From the NCBI GenBank assembly GCA_014729315.1, contig WJKD01000767.1, positions 1-13,967 on the forward strand: 13,967 bases of DNA, read 5' to 3'. Shown here one piece after another: positions 7,501-13,893 of this stretch (the stretch's first letter is position 1; every line of letters begins with the position of its first letter). This DNA comes from Promethearchaeota archaeon. GTDB taxonomy: Archaea > Asgardarchaeota > Lokiarchaeia > Sigynarchaeales > SOKP01. Position numbers and translations under genes: made by a program. Under the pieces are notes generated by a model. The model worked only from the letters and a program-made list of their open reading frames with translations, did no database searches and was not told where the DNA came from.

Positions 7501-8388
7501 TCTGATAGCAATGCCACGGGGGAATATCGTGTAATAGATCAATTTGGCTCAATTTTAAAATTGGGAATTTTATCCGAGGAGTGTATTAATTATTCAATAG
7601 CAATACCAGTTAAACCAGGAAAATATTATTTGTATATCAACTCGTCCAATAACGATTTAGAATGGACTGGCGATGAAGAAATAACTTCGCTCGTAAATAT
7701 TATTAATCTCTCTCTAGGTTGGTATTACGAGTATGTTATAAAACAAATTGGTGATTTAAAAAAATTTGTAAAAGATAATGTGTGGTGGTTATTTGCTCTA
7801 AGCATTAATCTTAAACTTACGGTCGTTCAAAAATGCTTGCTTAAAGCCTACGATTATTTGAAGAACGAATCTCTAACTAAAACTTTAATATGTAGTATTG
7901 CCGCTCAGTGTTTAGTAAGCATTACGAAAATTGAAGTTATGCTTTATGAATTATTTTGTTTTATTGAGGAAGAAAAAGCGGATTATATAGTGAATCAAAT
8001 AAGAATAATTAGAGATAATATCCTGTTATTAATGGGCTTCTCTGTTGATTATGTAAAACAAACGAGTCTTGGGAGTCGGATTTCAAGAATCGGAGTAAAG
8101 CTCTTTTTTCTCAAGAATATTATCTTTCAAAATATTTCAATATGCAAATCTACTGTTTTAATACACCACATTTACTACTCTGTAATATTTCTCGAGTTTG
8201 CTTTATTTCAATTAGCTCTTGACGAGGATATTGCTGACACACTAAATGCCACCCTTGAAGAATTGGATTCTGCTATTGAAAGAGTGACAATAATTGAAGA
8301 AAAGGGAATGATTACTTCAGATTTTGCCCAATATCTTGATTATCACTTAAGAGAAGCCAAATCAGACGTACAGAATCTATTAAACTAA
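4519..8388 (+). CDS. Giant secreted protein with seven exact 99-aa acidic repeats
   Basis: A 1289-aa exported protein. ATG at 4519 begins a clear signal peptide (KKR, then hydrophobic residues 5-20); a TTG 9 nt upstream is less likely. Residues ~25-270 form a Trp/Tyr-rich N-terminal region I do not recognise. Seven beta-sandwich-like repeats follow, each opening with DDD at residues 274, 373, 472, 571, 670, 769 and 868; an eighth, diverged copy starts at 967. Spacing is exactly 99 aa throughout. Consensus features are DDD...P, ILNxPIYD, DxSGI, a YxDxDxDN loop, LPNPxxPGxY, and AxDADxD...D. The repeated acidic loops look like calcium sites, as in cadherin- or thrombospondin-3-like modules (inferred). 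Residues ~1066-1289 change to a helix-rich, Cys-containing region (WYYEYVIKQIGDLKKF onward) with no obvious membrane helix or sorting motif. Probable roles are adhesion or surface-layer stalk. The family is not recognised. Confidence 0.85.
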   Translation: MKKRAFFAVIGVILLFLSTFQSSIDLSTSNQENNRKESYPCHTFDEWKNFILYRNNISKENLNSLPLELIKSIDIQAEIYTKWSNGIYNNQQKNYLLHSHFNSPYIVYKGPQNRPIKNIDFKSNTDEKFELEFLLGDFLANERVMRVYSYIDFEKEDSSISEGNQFFDGSVVKHYGPDEVPPTEDLNPGEGFMGSHYTQILSDFSEWSKSEKYYNALKYSTNGISDAIFFHVKVLYKTEIYESDGWNSYYRYINFNLERFWTQDFQSRLINIVDDDQTPPTLSNVEIINPIIFDDLDEIEIEIDAHDNSDISNISIDFRGINYFDSDKDFRVIIPNPRTPGNYSFIANAIDADNDRPNDGLKTSICSSFKVLDDDIDNPLIESIEILNTPIYDNMSSIDFFILVEDESGIDKIFVDFNNTSYQDDNNDGIVSIPNPKKPGVYECTINVLDNDIDRPNDQLNSSELLIFEVIDDDTSIPNILGFELLNHPIYDSSSYIDIVINVTDKSNVDELYVEFLENRYYDVDHNFIIRLPNPIIPNSYEFMVVAIDADSDHPGDRMTSKRNFSFEVFDDDLSPPEILDIIYLNAPIYDNQTDIEIEVVLSDPSGISELYIIFAENIYHDDDFDNLMTIPNPFIPGVYDFEVYAVDGDDEYEGDQLASNRSFEFEVFDDDLSPPDISEIEILNGPIFDSSKFIDIKVNVSDDSGLSELFIILKDQNYYDENDDNIIRLPNPVIPGSYDIKIYAFDNDTDYFGDILNSSVSYSFFISDDDIINPEIKSINLLNEPIYDTHDYIELEILVEDESGIRETYVQFNNKIYYDYDSDNVIRLPSPRIPGIYECLVRTEDADADYKNDSLVSIRNFSFSILDDDITPPIIASVDILNFPIYDNFETIEIEVNISDESGVSEYYLIFEDGICFDEDEDNVISLPNPVIPGVYQYSLFAKDADDEYIGDSMNSSEVFYFEVKDDDTTAPEIIVTKTEFGWIVKLRDDDGISDSNATGEYRVIDQFGSILKLGILSEECINYSIAIPVKPGKYYLYINSSNNDLEWTGDEEITSLVNIINLSLGWYYEYVIKQIGDLKKFVKDNVWWLFALSINLKLTVVQKCLLKAYDYLKNESLTKTLICSIAAQCLVSITKIEVMLYELFCFIEEEKADYIVNQIRIIRDNILLLMGFSVDYVKQTSLGSRISRIGVKLFFLKNIIFQNISICKSTVLIHHIYYSVIFLEFALFQLALDEDIADTLNATLEELDSAIERVTIIEEKGMITSDFAQYLDYHLREAKSDVQNLLN
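5338..7416 (+). repeat. Seven tandem 297-bp coding repeats
   Basis: The three codons for DDD begin at 5338, 5635, 5932, 6229, 6526, 6823 and 7120, with the next (diverged) unit at 7417. Every interval is 297 bp, with no insertion or deletion across 2079 bp. Protein similarity is much higher than DNA similarity for most units. The unit 3/4 and unit 4/5 boundaries share 35 identical bases (6217-6251 and 6514-6548), showing recent copying between neighbours. Confidence 0.9.
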
Positions 8389-8408
8389 TTTTTAATAATA
8401 AATTAGTT
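8383..8408. terminator. Bidirectional hairpin terminator between convergent genes
   Basis: A perfect 9-bp inverted repeat (AACTAATTT, 8-nt loop, AAATTAGTT) spans 8383-8408. Its left arm contains the stop codon of the large surface gene (8386-8388), and it ends 5 nt before the stop of the convergent DUF169 gene. Because it is symmetric and fills the 25-nt gap, it could serve both genes. Archaeal termination depends more on T-tracts than stems, so function is inferred. Confidence 0.5.
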
Positions 8409-8413
8409 CAAAG

Positions 8414-9226
8414 TTACTTTTCTTTAACTAATGTACCACCAGCTCTTCTATCTGCCATTTTTTTGAAGGATGATTGAAAACCAGGTTTATAATTCATATA
8501 CTTCGGGATAGGATATCGTAATCCTCCTTTATGAGTTTCCTCCAAACCTTGTATAATCTCGGCTAAAAGATCTTTTGGGATTGAAAACATTACTTCGTGA
8601 TCTTCAGCACCTCCCCATACTCTATCTCCATTTCCTAAAATTACCAACTGAGGTTCTCGCGTCTGAAAGGTCTTAATAACACCTATATGACAAGACCCTA
8701 TTCTTCCAGCGTCAGTAAATTGTAACATTCCTCCCTTCATATATAGGTAAGCTTGAGTCAAACGCATAATCTGAGCCGGTAAACCATAGATTTGAACGAT
8801 ATCAGGGATGATTTTTGTTCGGGTTAACGGGGAAACGACTATACCTTTAAATTTATTATGGAATAAGAATAAACACTCGTCTAATTTCTTAGATGTTTTT
8901 AGATCTCTTGAGTATAATCCTATATTGAATTTGTGTCCCCATTCTGCGATTTCGTCCGATAAATTATCCCAGCCATACACGAAACGAGCAAGCTTACACA
9001 CACAATCCTCTTCTGTCACAGCTATCGTCCAACCGTATCTTCTGACCATGGAGAAGTTTTGACAAATAAAATTACTTACCTTCAAATGTTTTAATGGTCG
9101 TCTACAATTTTTAGGAATATCACTCTCATTTTCTAGTAATTTTATTGCAATAGGGAAAGTATGTGGTCTTAATAACTCCTCAAATCGTTTACCATACTCT
9201 TGATATATTTCCAGATTTTCTTTCAT
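8414..9226 (-). CDS. DUF169 family protein
   Basis: A 270-aa soluble protein matching the DUF169 family, which is widespread in archaea and anaerobic bacteria and has no settled function. Recognisable stretches are RPHTFPIAIKLL at 20-31, a Cys-rich segment (C41, C55, C75, C77 in EDCVCKLA), PDIVQIYGLPAQIMRL at 141-156, and NGDRVWGGAEDHEVMFSIP at 199-217, the C-terminal signature. C118 and C179 (RIGSCH) add to the conserved thiols. The Cys spacing could bind a metal or a cofactor, but this is a guess. ATG at 9226 gives the normal family length; no SD is seen, and AT-rich promoter-like sequence lies 10-40 nt upstream. It lies 90 nt downstream of the small XRE regulator on the same strand, so read-through or local control is possible. 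There are no membrane segments. Confidence 0.85.
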   Translation of the reverse strand: MKENLEIYQEYGKRFEELLRPHTFPIAIKLLENESDIPKNCRRPLKHLKVSNFICQNFSMVRRYGWTIAVTEEDCVCKLARFVYGWDNLSDEIAEWGHKFNIGLYSRDLKTSKKLDECLFLFHNKFKGIVVSPLTRTKIIPDIVQIYGLPAQIMRLTQAYLYMKGGMLQFTDAGRIGSCHIGVIKTFQTREPQLVILGNGDRVWGGAEDHEVMFSIPKDLLAEIIQGLEETHKGGLRYPIPKYMNYKPGFQSSFKKMADRRAGGTLVKEK

Positions 9227-9316
9227 AAAATGAAATTATATTAAAAATTTATTAAAAGTTGCTCATTGATTTGTTTGAATTAAAAATTTAGTTTTTTTGG
9301 TTCTAATATAGTATAT

Positions 9317-9748
9317 TCACATGATTTCGTCTTCGATAAATAAATCATCAAACTCATAACCTAAAGCACCAGCAATTTTTTCTAGATCATTTTTAGAGTA
9401 TTGTTCTGATAATTGTTCATCCCCTACATCTAATAATTTTCTGATTTTCTTAAAATTCATGTTTACCTTGTTGGCAATTCGTTCCATTTCCCCAATAGTA
9501 GTACCTTTGATTACTTCTCTTATAACAGGACAGAAATAAAAAATCTCCTCGATTGGTTTGTTAAATATCTGTGCGATTTTTAAAGATAAAGCTAAAGATG
9601 GATTAGATTCTCCTCTTTCTAAGAAATAGATTGTTTGGCGAGAAACTCCCGCTTTCTCTGCTAATTTTAACTGGGGGATATTAAGTTCTTCTCTTATCTC
9701 CTTTACTTTTGAAACTAGTTTCTTCTTAAATCGTATAATGTACGCCAC
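9317..9748 (-). CDS. XRE-family transcription regulator with a degenerate second HTH-like half
   Basis: A 143-aa DNA-binding protein. Residues 14-70 are a classic HTH_3 / Cro-C1 domain: VKEIREEL, then LAEKAGVSRQTIYFLERGE as helices 2-3, NPSLALSLKIAQIF, and IEEIF at the end. Residues ~90-138 (MERIANKVNMNFKKIRKLL ... LEKIAGALGYEFDDLF) follow the same helix pattern and the same ending, and look like an eroded second copy. GTG at 9748 is the only start: an in-frame stop lies two codons upstream and no ATG, GTG or TTG occurs before the HTH. A strong palindrome sits 5 nt upstream, as expected for autorepression. It lies 64 nt downstream of the PH-HTH membrane regulator, whose HTH is clearly related. 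Targets are unknown; its own promoter, the DUF169 gene and the ABC operon are the nearest candidates. Confidence 0.88.
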   Translation of the reverse strand: MAYIIRFKKKLVSKVKEIREELNIPQLKLAEKAGVSRQTIYFLERGESNPSLALSLKIAQIFNKPIEEIFYFCPVIREVIKGTTIGEMERIANKVNMNFKKIRKLLDVGDEQLSEQYSKNDLEKIAGALGYEFDDLFIEDEIM

Positions 9749-9753
9749 CTGTT

Positions 9754-9773
9754 AAACAAAAAATGTTTTGTTT
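9754..9773. promoter_or_regulatory. Perfect 8-4-8 palindrome upstream of the XRE regulator, candidate operator
   Basis: AAACAAAA, a 4-nt spacer AATG, and TTTTGTTT form a perfect dyad. It ends 5 nt before the GTG start at 9748, where a bound dimer would block transcription or translation start. XRE regulators commonly autorepress through such dyads. In RNA it would be a weak A/U hairpin. The dyad is seen; binding is inferred. Confidence 0.5.
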
Positions 9774-9812
9774 GGTTTTCCAATGCCTAGAATCTTAAAA
9801 ATTCTTTATTTT

Positions 9813-10694
9813 TTAGGCCAATTCGAAAAGATCTTCTATTTTGCAATTTAATTCTTGGGCAATTTTATAAGCAAGAGTTAAACTGGGATTGTATCTTCCT
9901 TCCTCTAAATATCTGATGGTTTGTTCTGGAACTCCAACTTTTGCAGCAAGTTTTCCAACAGTTAAATTTACCCTTTCTCTTAAAGTTGTGATGTTTGTTT
10001 TTAGTTTTTCCCCTTCTCGCATTTTTGAAAGAATGTAACTTATGAAATTATCAAACGCCAGCTCCTCAGGTTTAAATATTTTATCTTGAAGTCCAGTAGG
10101 AACTTTCGAATGTTTAGACATCATTTGATTGATTTTATCTTCAATTATATCGGGTTCTTTTATTCCAGGGATTAATCCCTCTGGTCTAAAAGTGCTACTA
10201 GTTCCTCCAGACACCGATCCGCTTGCCCCTGCAGTTTCAATCTTTACCGTGTAAAGGTTAAAAAATCTATCGAATAATCCGCTCAATACATTTATGTTCT
10301 GAATTCTAATAAATGGAATGGTGACCTTGGTCCGAGTAAATACACCATGTCTTATTATGATATTATCTTCCGATACCTGATAGGTAAAATTTTTCGTATA
10401 TGCGGTCAAATATAGATGCACGATAATATTAATGACAATAAATGGAATTATTACTACCTCTAATAAAACCCAGAATATTATCTCGGCAGTCTGATTCAGT
10501 CCTATGTCAACGATGTTTGAGAGAATAGGAGGTCTTGGTGCGTTTTTACTCGCATTTGCTAAATTAAAAACAGCTCCTATAGCAATCAATGTAATAATAG
10601 AGAAAATACCAATCAGAATTAAATTAATTTTTAGTAAATTTTTTTTTCTAAAATCTCTATGAATCGAACCCTCGTAAAATTTGTCTTTCCTCAT
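9813..10694 (-). CDS. Membrane-anchored bacterial PH domain fused to XRE helix-turn-helix
   Basis: A 293-aa membrane protein ending in a DNA-binding domain. Two membrane helices lie at about 23-46 and 71-95. A bPH2 (DUF304 / YdbT-like) domain follows at ~102-190, with the family pattern IIIRHGVFTRTKVTIPF, then IQNINVLSGLFDRFF and VKIETAGA. After a linker, residues 234-291 form an HTH_3 domain (LREEV-type first helix, LAAKVGVPEQTIRYLEEG, NPSLTLAYKIAQEL, IEDLF). By family topology both PH and HTH should face the cytoplasm. ATG at 10694 is preferred over TTG at 10703 because AAAGGA (10704-10709) sits 9 nt before the ATG. bPH2 proteins usually lack DNA-binding domains, so this fusion suggests a membrane-tethered transcription factor sensing the envelope. 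Its HTH resembles that of the next gene, pointing to a regulatory pair. An oligo-T run separates it from the ABC operon, so it probably has its own promoter. Confidence 0.88.
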   Translation of the reverse strand: MRKDKFYEGSIHRDFRKKNLLKINLILIGIFSIITLIAIGAVFNLANASKNAPRPPILSNIVDIGLNQTAEIIFWVLLEVVIIPFIVINIIVHLYLTAYTKNFTYQVSEDNIIIRHGVFTRTKVTIPFIRIQNINVLSGLFDRFFNLYTVKIETAGASGSVSGGTSSTFRPEGLIPGIKEPDIIEDKINQMMSKHSKVPTGLQDKIFKPEELAFDNFISYILSKMREGEKLKTNITTLRERVNLTVGKLAAKVGVPEQTIRYLEEGRYNPSLTLAYKIAQELNCKIEDLFELA

Positions 10695-10776
10695 AATTAT
10701 CAATCCTTTTTGATTAGCTAAGTACCTACAACAATTTTATTTTGTGTTTTTTTGCATTTAAAAACGTTAAGAATTT

Positions 10777-10796
10777 ATTACAATTGTAATTATATA
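10777..10796 (-). promoter_or_regulatory. TATA box overlapping a 14-bp palindrome upstream of the PH-HTH gene
   Basis: On the minus strand TATATAA (10796-10790) runs straight into the perfect palindrome ATTACAATTGTAAT (10790-10777). A start about 26 nt downstream would fall near 10767, leaving a ~70-nt leader. The palindrome would lie between the TATA box and the start site, the typical place for an archaeal repressor. A second AT box (TTTTTAAAT, 10764-10756) is an alternative promoter. The SD for this gene is AAAGGA at 10704-10709. Confidence 0.45.
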
Positions 10797-10847
10797 GACT
10801 AATTTTTATTTGTTTCTTTACATCATAGCTTAAAGCATAAAATAGTT

Positions 10848-10856
10848 AAAAAAAAA
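10848..10856 (-). terminator. Oligo-T (T9) terminator after the ABC operon
   Basis: Nine consecutive T on the minus strand begin about 10 nt after the stop of the 320-aa membrane protein gene. Archaeal RNA polymerase terminates at such runs. It marks the probable end of the transporter operon before the PH-HTH gene. Confidence 0.5.
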
Positions 10857-10866
10857 GAAACTTTTC

Positions 10867-11829
10867 TTATTTGTACCTGTTCCGGCGTTTGTAAACGACA
10901 TAGGCAATGCCAGCAGAAACGCATCCAATCCCAGTGAATATAATTATTAATACTAATAATTCAGCGTAGTCCTTGCTTATTTCGTATACAACTTTATCTT
11001 CGGAATTTATTATCTTAATATCTGATCTCACTCCCTCGTTATTAAAGCTAATTTCGACAGTATATTTTTTTTCTCCTTTTCTTTCAATAATCAACGAATC
11101 TCCTTGCGCTTCGACGTCTTCGCAATCAAGCTTATCAACGATGTCTTCTAAATAAGCATTAAATGGGCTGGCAATTATTAGCATATCTTTTTGGATAAGC
11201 ATCCAGATTAAATCGTCTCCATCAAGTATCGGATAAGGGTCGATCCCTAAAGCAATCAGCGTCGAATTTAAACTTACAGCCCAAGTATTGTAGACCTCTA
11301 AGATCTCTTTAAAATACTTAGGATTCTTGAAAACCGGGATTAAAAATTCGGATTCATCAGGTTCCTCATCAAAACCTTCTGATTCAAAGTCCCATTTGGA
11401 GGCTAATATTTCCCATACTTTGTACTCATCAGGATATAACTCTTCAATGTCGTCTTCTGTATAATTTTGTAAAATTATGGGGATCGCATAACTTGGTAAA
11501 TGCCCAAACACATCAAATAATAATGTTAACACATCGAACGAGTCCCATTTGAATTCAGAAATACCTCTAATGGTCAATTTATTTCGAGCTCCTTGCGTAT
11601 CTGAGTCTCCATCGAAAAAATCGTCGGGATCTGATTCATCCTCAATTTCATCTTCCCAGTCGTCCTCGTTATAATCTGTAACTATTAATGTACTTGTTCC
11701 CTTCGCGACCGAAATTTGGTATGTCGAATCTTGTCCTAGAACAGGAGTCAATCCACTAACAAAAATCGCAATAAATAGTATAAACGCAATCAGAAATGTT
11801 ATGTTTTTATTCTTTTTAAAAAACTTCAT
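10867..11829 (-). CDS. Single-pass membrane protein with large acidic outer domain, ABC operon partner
   Basis: A 320-aa protein of no family I recognise. It has an N-terminal signal peptide or helix (KKNK then hydrophobic 11-29, possible cleavage near VLGQ at 30-33), a ~255-residue very acidic extracellular part including EDDWEDEIEDESDPDDFF at 55-72, and a C-terminal membrane helix at about 289-313 ending in KRRNRYK. This predicts an outside-facing domain tethered by its C-terminus. Its ATG shares one base with the permease stop (TAATG), and AGGAGG at 11838-11843 gives 8-nt spacing, so the two are translationally coupled. That tight link suggests it works with the ABC-2 transporter, for example as substrate receptor, assembly partner or regulator; this is inferred from position. 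One Cys in the outer domain (near 236) and one in the membrane helix are seen; there is no lipobox. Confidence 0.8.
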   Translation of the reverse strand: MKFFKKNKNITFLIAFILFIAIFVSGLTPVLGQDSTYQISVAKGTSTLIVTDYNEDDWEDEIEDESDPDDFFDGDSDTQGARNKLTIRGISEFKWDSFDVLTLLFDVFGHLPSYAIPIILQNYTEDDIEELYPDEYKVWEILASKWDFESEGFDEEPDESEFLIPVFKNPKYFKEILEVYNTWAVSLNSTLIALGIDPYPILDGDDLIWMLIQKDMLIIASPFNAYLEDIVDKLDCEDVEAQGDSLIIERKGEKKYTVEISFNNEGVRSDIKIINSEDKVVYEISKDYAELLVLIIIFTGIGCVSAGIAYVVYKRRNRYK

Positions 11830-12683
11830 TATAACTGCCTCCTATTAAATATTAGTGATGCTAATAGTAAGCACACACCCGTATATACTAAAAATATAGT
11901 AATTCCCATTGGAATAGTAGGAGTAAGCCAACGAACATTTGTAAACCCACGGAACTCGATTTTTTCCATTCTATCGTCTCGGCTGTCGGGAAAGTCCTTT
12001 TCTAAGATGTAAGAAACAAGTCTTGATGCATGATTTAATGAGTGTATCGGTTCGTATTCGGGTAATAAGAGAATGATTAAGCTATCAACAATCATAACCG
12101 CAATAAGCAAGATTAATATCGTTGAAACAATCGTCATATTTACGCTATTCATGAACGAGCTGAAAAAAGTAACGAAACTACTTACAGCAAGGGCGTATAA
12201 CAAGGCAATGCCGAAACTATAAAATATCCGATAATTGAACGCAGCGCCGTAATAAAATACACTTAATACGCTAAGAGCAAAATAAAATATAGACATAACG
12301 CCTGTAATCAGCGTATAAGCCCCAAGAAATTTACCCGTTATCAATTTATACTTATTAATAACTGGAAAGGTAATAAAGCCAGTTTTATTGCTAAACTCGG
12401 AACAAATTATTCCCCCGAAGAAGAAGCAAGAAGCAAAAATCACTAAAGACGAGATAAATTGTAAACCTGATTGTAGAAATTCTGCTTGGGTTGCTGGCAA
12501 TGGATTATCAGGGATTAACGCGTAGGGCAAATAACTTAATAAAATCACAAATGCTATTGCAATTGCGGAGAAAAAGACAAATTTTTTCCACTGTTTTTTT
12601 AACTCAAAAATATAAGTAGTTAATATGGGTTTGACCTTTATATATAAACCATACAATTCCTCTTTTTCTTCAATACTCTTCAT
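11829..12683 (-). CDS. ABC-2 type transporter permease
   Basis: A 284-aa membrane protein with about six helices (roughly 38-58, 72-95, 117-140, 150-173, 182-206 and 258-278), the standard size and topology of ABC-2 permeases of the NatB/CcmB-like exporter group. A short cytoplasmic N-terminus (KKQWKKF, before the first helix) resembles the coupling region. The extended loop at ~207-255 (PEYEPIHSLNHASRLVSYIL...FRGFTNVRWLTP) is probably extracellular and may contact the partner protein. ATG at 12683 follows GAGGTG (12693-12698) with 9-nt spacing. The gap to the ATPase stop is 19 nt. It should form a homodimer with two copies of the ATPase. The substrate is unknown. Confidence 0.88.
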   Translation of the reverse strand: MKSIEEKEELYGLYIKVKPILTTYIFELKKQWKKFVFFSAIAIAFVILLSYLPYALIPDNPLPATQAEFLQSGLQFISSLVIFASCFFFGGIICSEFSNKTGFITFPVINKYKLITGKFLGAYTLITGVMSIFYFALSVLSVFYYGAAFNYRIFYSFGIALLYALAVSSFVTFFSSFMNSVNMTIVSTILILLIAVMIVDSLIILLLPEYEPIHSLNHASRLVSYILEKDFPDSRDDRMEKIEFRGFTNVRWLTPTIPMGITIFLVYTGVCLLLASLIFNRRQL

Positions 12684-12702
12684 TTAAATTTTCACCTCGC
12701 TT

Positions 12703-13818
12703 TTAGTTTGAGCTATTAATTTTTGGCTCATCGCTTACAATCATCTCTTGATAAATTTGTTCTAATTTGGATGTACTTGGTTGCGAAAAGGAAATCACCG
12801 TAAAAATCGATTTAAATTTTGTAATCAATTTTTCTAGTATTTTCCCCCTCGTCTCTTTCTTTCCATCATAATAAATTTTAAATTCTCGTTTTTCAGGGTG
12901 ATATTCAATTGGCTTGGAAGAATCTTTTTGAATCCCCCGGTCGAGCCATGGATTAAGTTCGTCAATAAGTTTAGATATGATTTCATTCTTTTCATCAGGA
13001 TCTAATGGATTTAAGATTTGACAATGAAGCTCCTTCTTTTTTAACCCTTTTTCTAAATTCTCAATAGTATCAAATGCAATAATTTTACCGTGGTTTAATA
13101 GGGCTATTTTATCACATACTTCTGAAATTTCGTGAAGCATATGAGACGCAACAAAAATCGTTTTTCCCTCTTTTTGTAGTTCTCTTATTATCCTTCGGAT
13201 TTCTATTCTCGCTTTTGGATCTAAACCGGATTGTGGCTCATCCAGTATAATTATTTTCGGATTAACTAATATTGCTTGAATTATTCCTAGTTTTTGAGTC
13301 ATTCCTTTTGAAAAACTGCTTACCTTTTCGTGTTTCCAGTCAGAAAGTTTAAATAATTTCAATAATTCGTTAATCCTCTCGTCAATCTTTTCTTGAGGGT
13401 AATTCTGACTTGTAGCGAAATATCGTAAGATTTGGTTAGTCTTCATATCGTAGAAGCGCGGAACATCAATTAAGAATCCAAATTTAATCAAATTCTTATC
13501 ATCACCGTCAAGTTCTTGTAATTGACCGTTTTTATTCATCACTAGAATCTTCCCTGAACTTGGTCTGAGAAGTTTTGCTATCATTTTTATGATCGTTGTT
13601 TTGCCCGCTCCATTTGGACCGACAAGCCCTATTGTCTCACCTTCTCTTACCTCCAAGTTTACGTTATCTACAGCAAGGAGCTTTCCGTATCGCTTACTTA
13701 AGCTTTCTAATTTAATTACTGTTTGGGAAGATATAGATTTTTCAGTCTTCAGTCGTTCTGAGGTTTGTTCTTCAGGCTTTAATGGTGCTTTTTTAATTTC
13801 TGTGCTAACTTCACTCAT
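12703..13818 (-). CDS. ABC transporter ATPase, ABC-2 / NatA type
   Basis: A 371-aa nucleotide-binding subunit that powers the adjacent permease. After a ~33-residue charged N-terminal extension come Walker A GPNGAGKTT (67-75), signature SFSKGM (168-173), Walker B IIILDEP (189-195), D-loop SGLD (197-200) and the H-loop His in ASHM (H226). The Q-loop region reads GFLIDVPRFYDMKT, with Asp (D118) where most ABC ATPases have Gln. Glu is known at this place in lantibiotic-immunity ATPases, so an acidic residue is tolerated in some exporters. Residues ~260-371 form a C-terminal extension common in this subgroup. ATG at 13818 has GAGG at 13827-13830 with 8-nt spacing. All hydrolysis residues are present, so it should be active. 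Confidence 0.95.
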   Translation of the reverse strand: MSEVSTEIKKAPLKPEEQTSERLKTEKSISSQTVIKLESLSKRYGKLLAVDNVNLEVREGETIGLVGPNGAGKTTIIKMIAKLLRPSSGKILVMNKNGQLQELDGDDKNLIKFGFLIDVPRFYDMKTNQILRYFATSQNYPQEKIDERINELLKLFKLSDWKHEKVSSFSKGMTQKLGIIQAILVNPKIIILDEPQSGLDPKARIEIRRIIRELQKEGKTIFVASHMLHEISEVCDKIALLNHGKIIAFDTIENLEKGLKKKELHCQILNPLDPDEKNEIISKLIDELNPWLDRGIQKDSSKPIEYHPEKREFKIYYDGKKETRGKILEKLITKFKSIFTVISFSQPSTSKLEQIYQEMIVSDEPKINSSN

Positions 13819-13893
13819 TTATGTTTCCTCTCTCTATTTTAGTATATTTATTATAAGAAAAATAAAATTGGATTATAATTTATTAATTATGTA

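Noticed and set aside
8808..9062. Plus-strand 84-codon frame
   Set aside because: Shadow of the DUF169 gene.
10973..11155. Plus-strand 60-codon frame
   Set aside because: Shadow of the 320-aa membrane protein; Ser/Thr-rich composition mirrors its acidic codons.
13874..13890. ATAATT-TATT-AATTAT dyad upstream of the ABC operon
   Set aside because: Pure A/T and short; expected by chance in such DNA and unlike the two dyads near the regulators.
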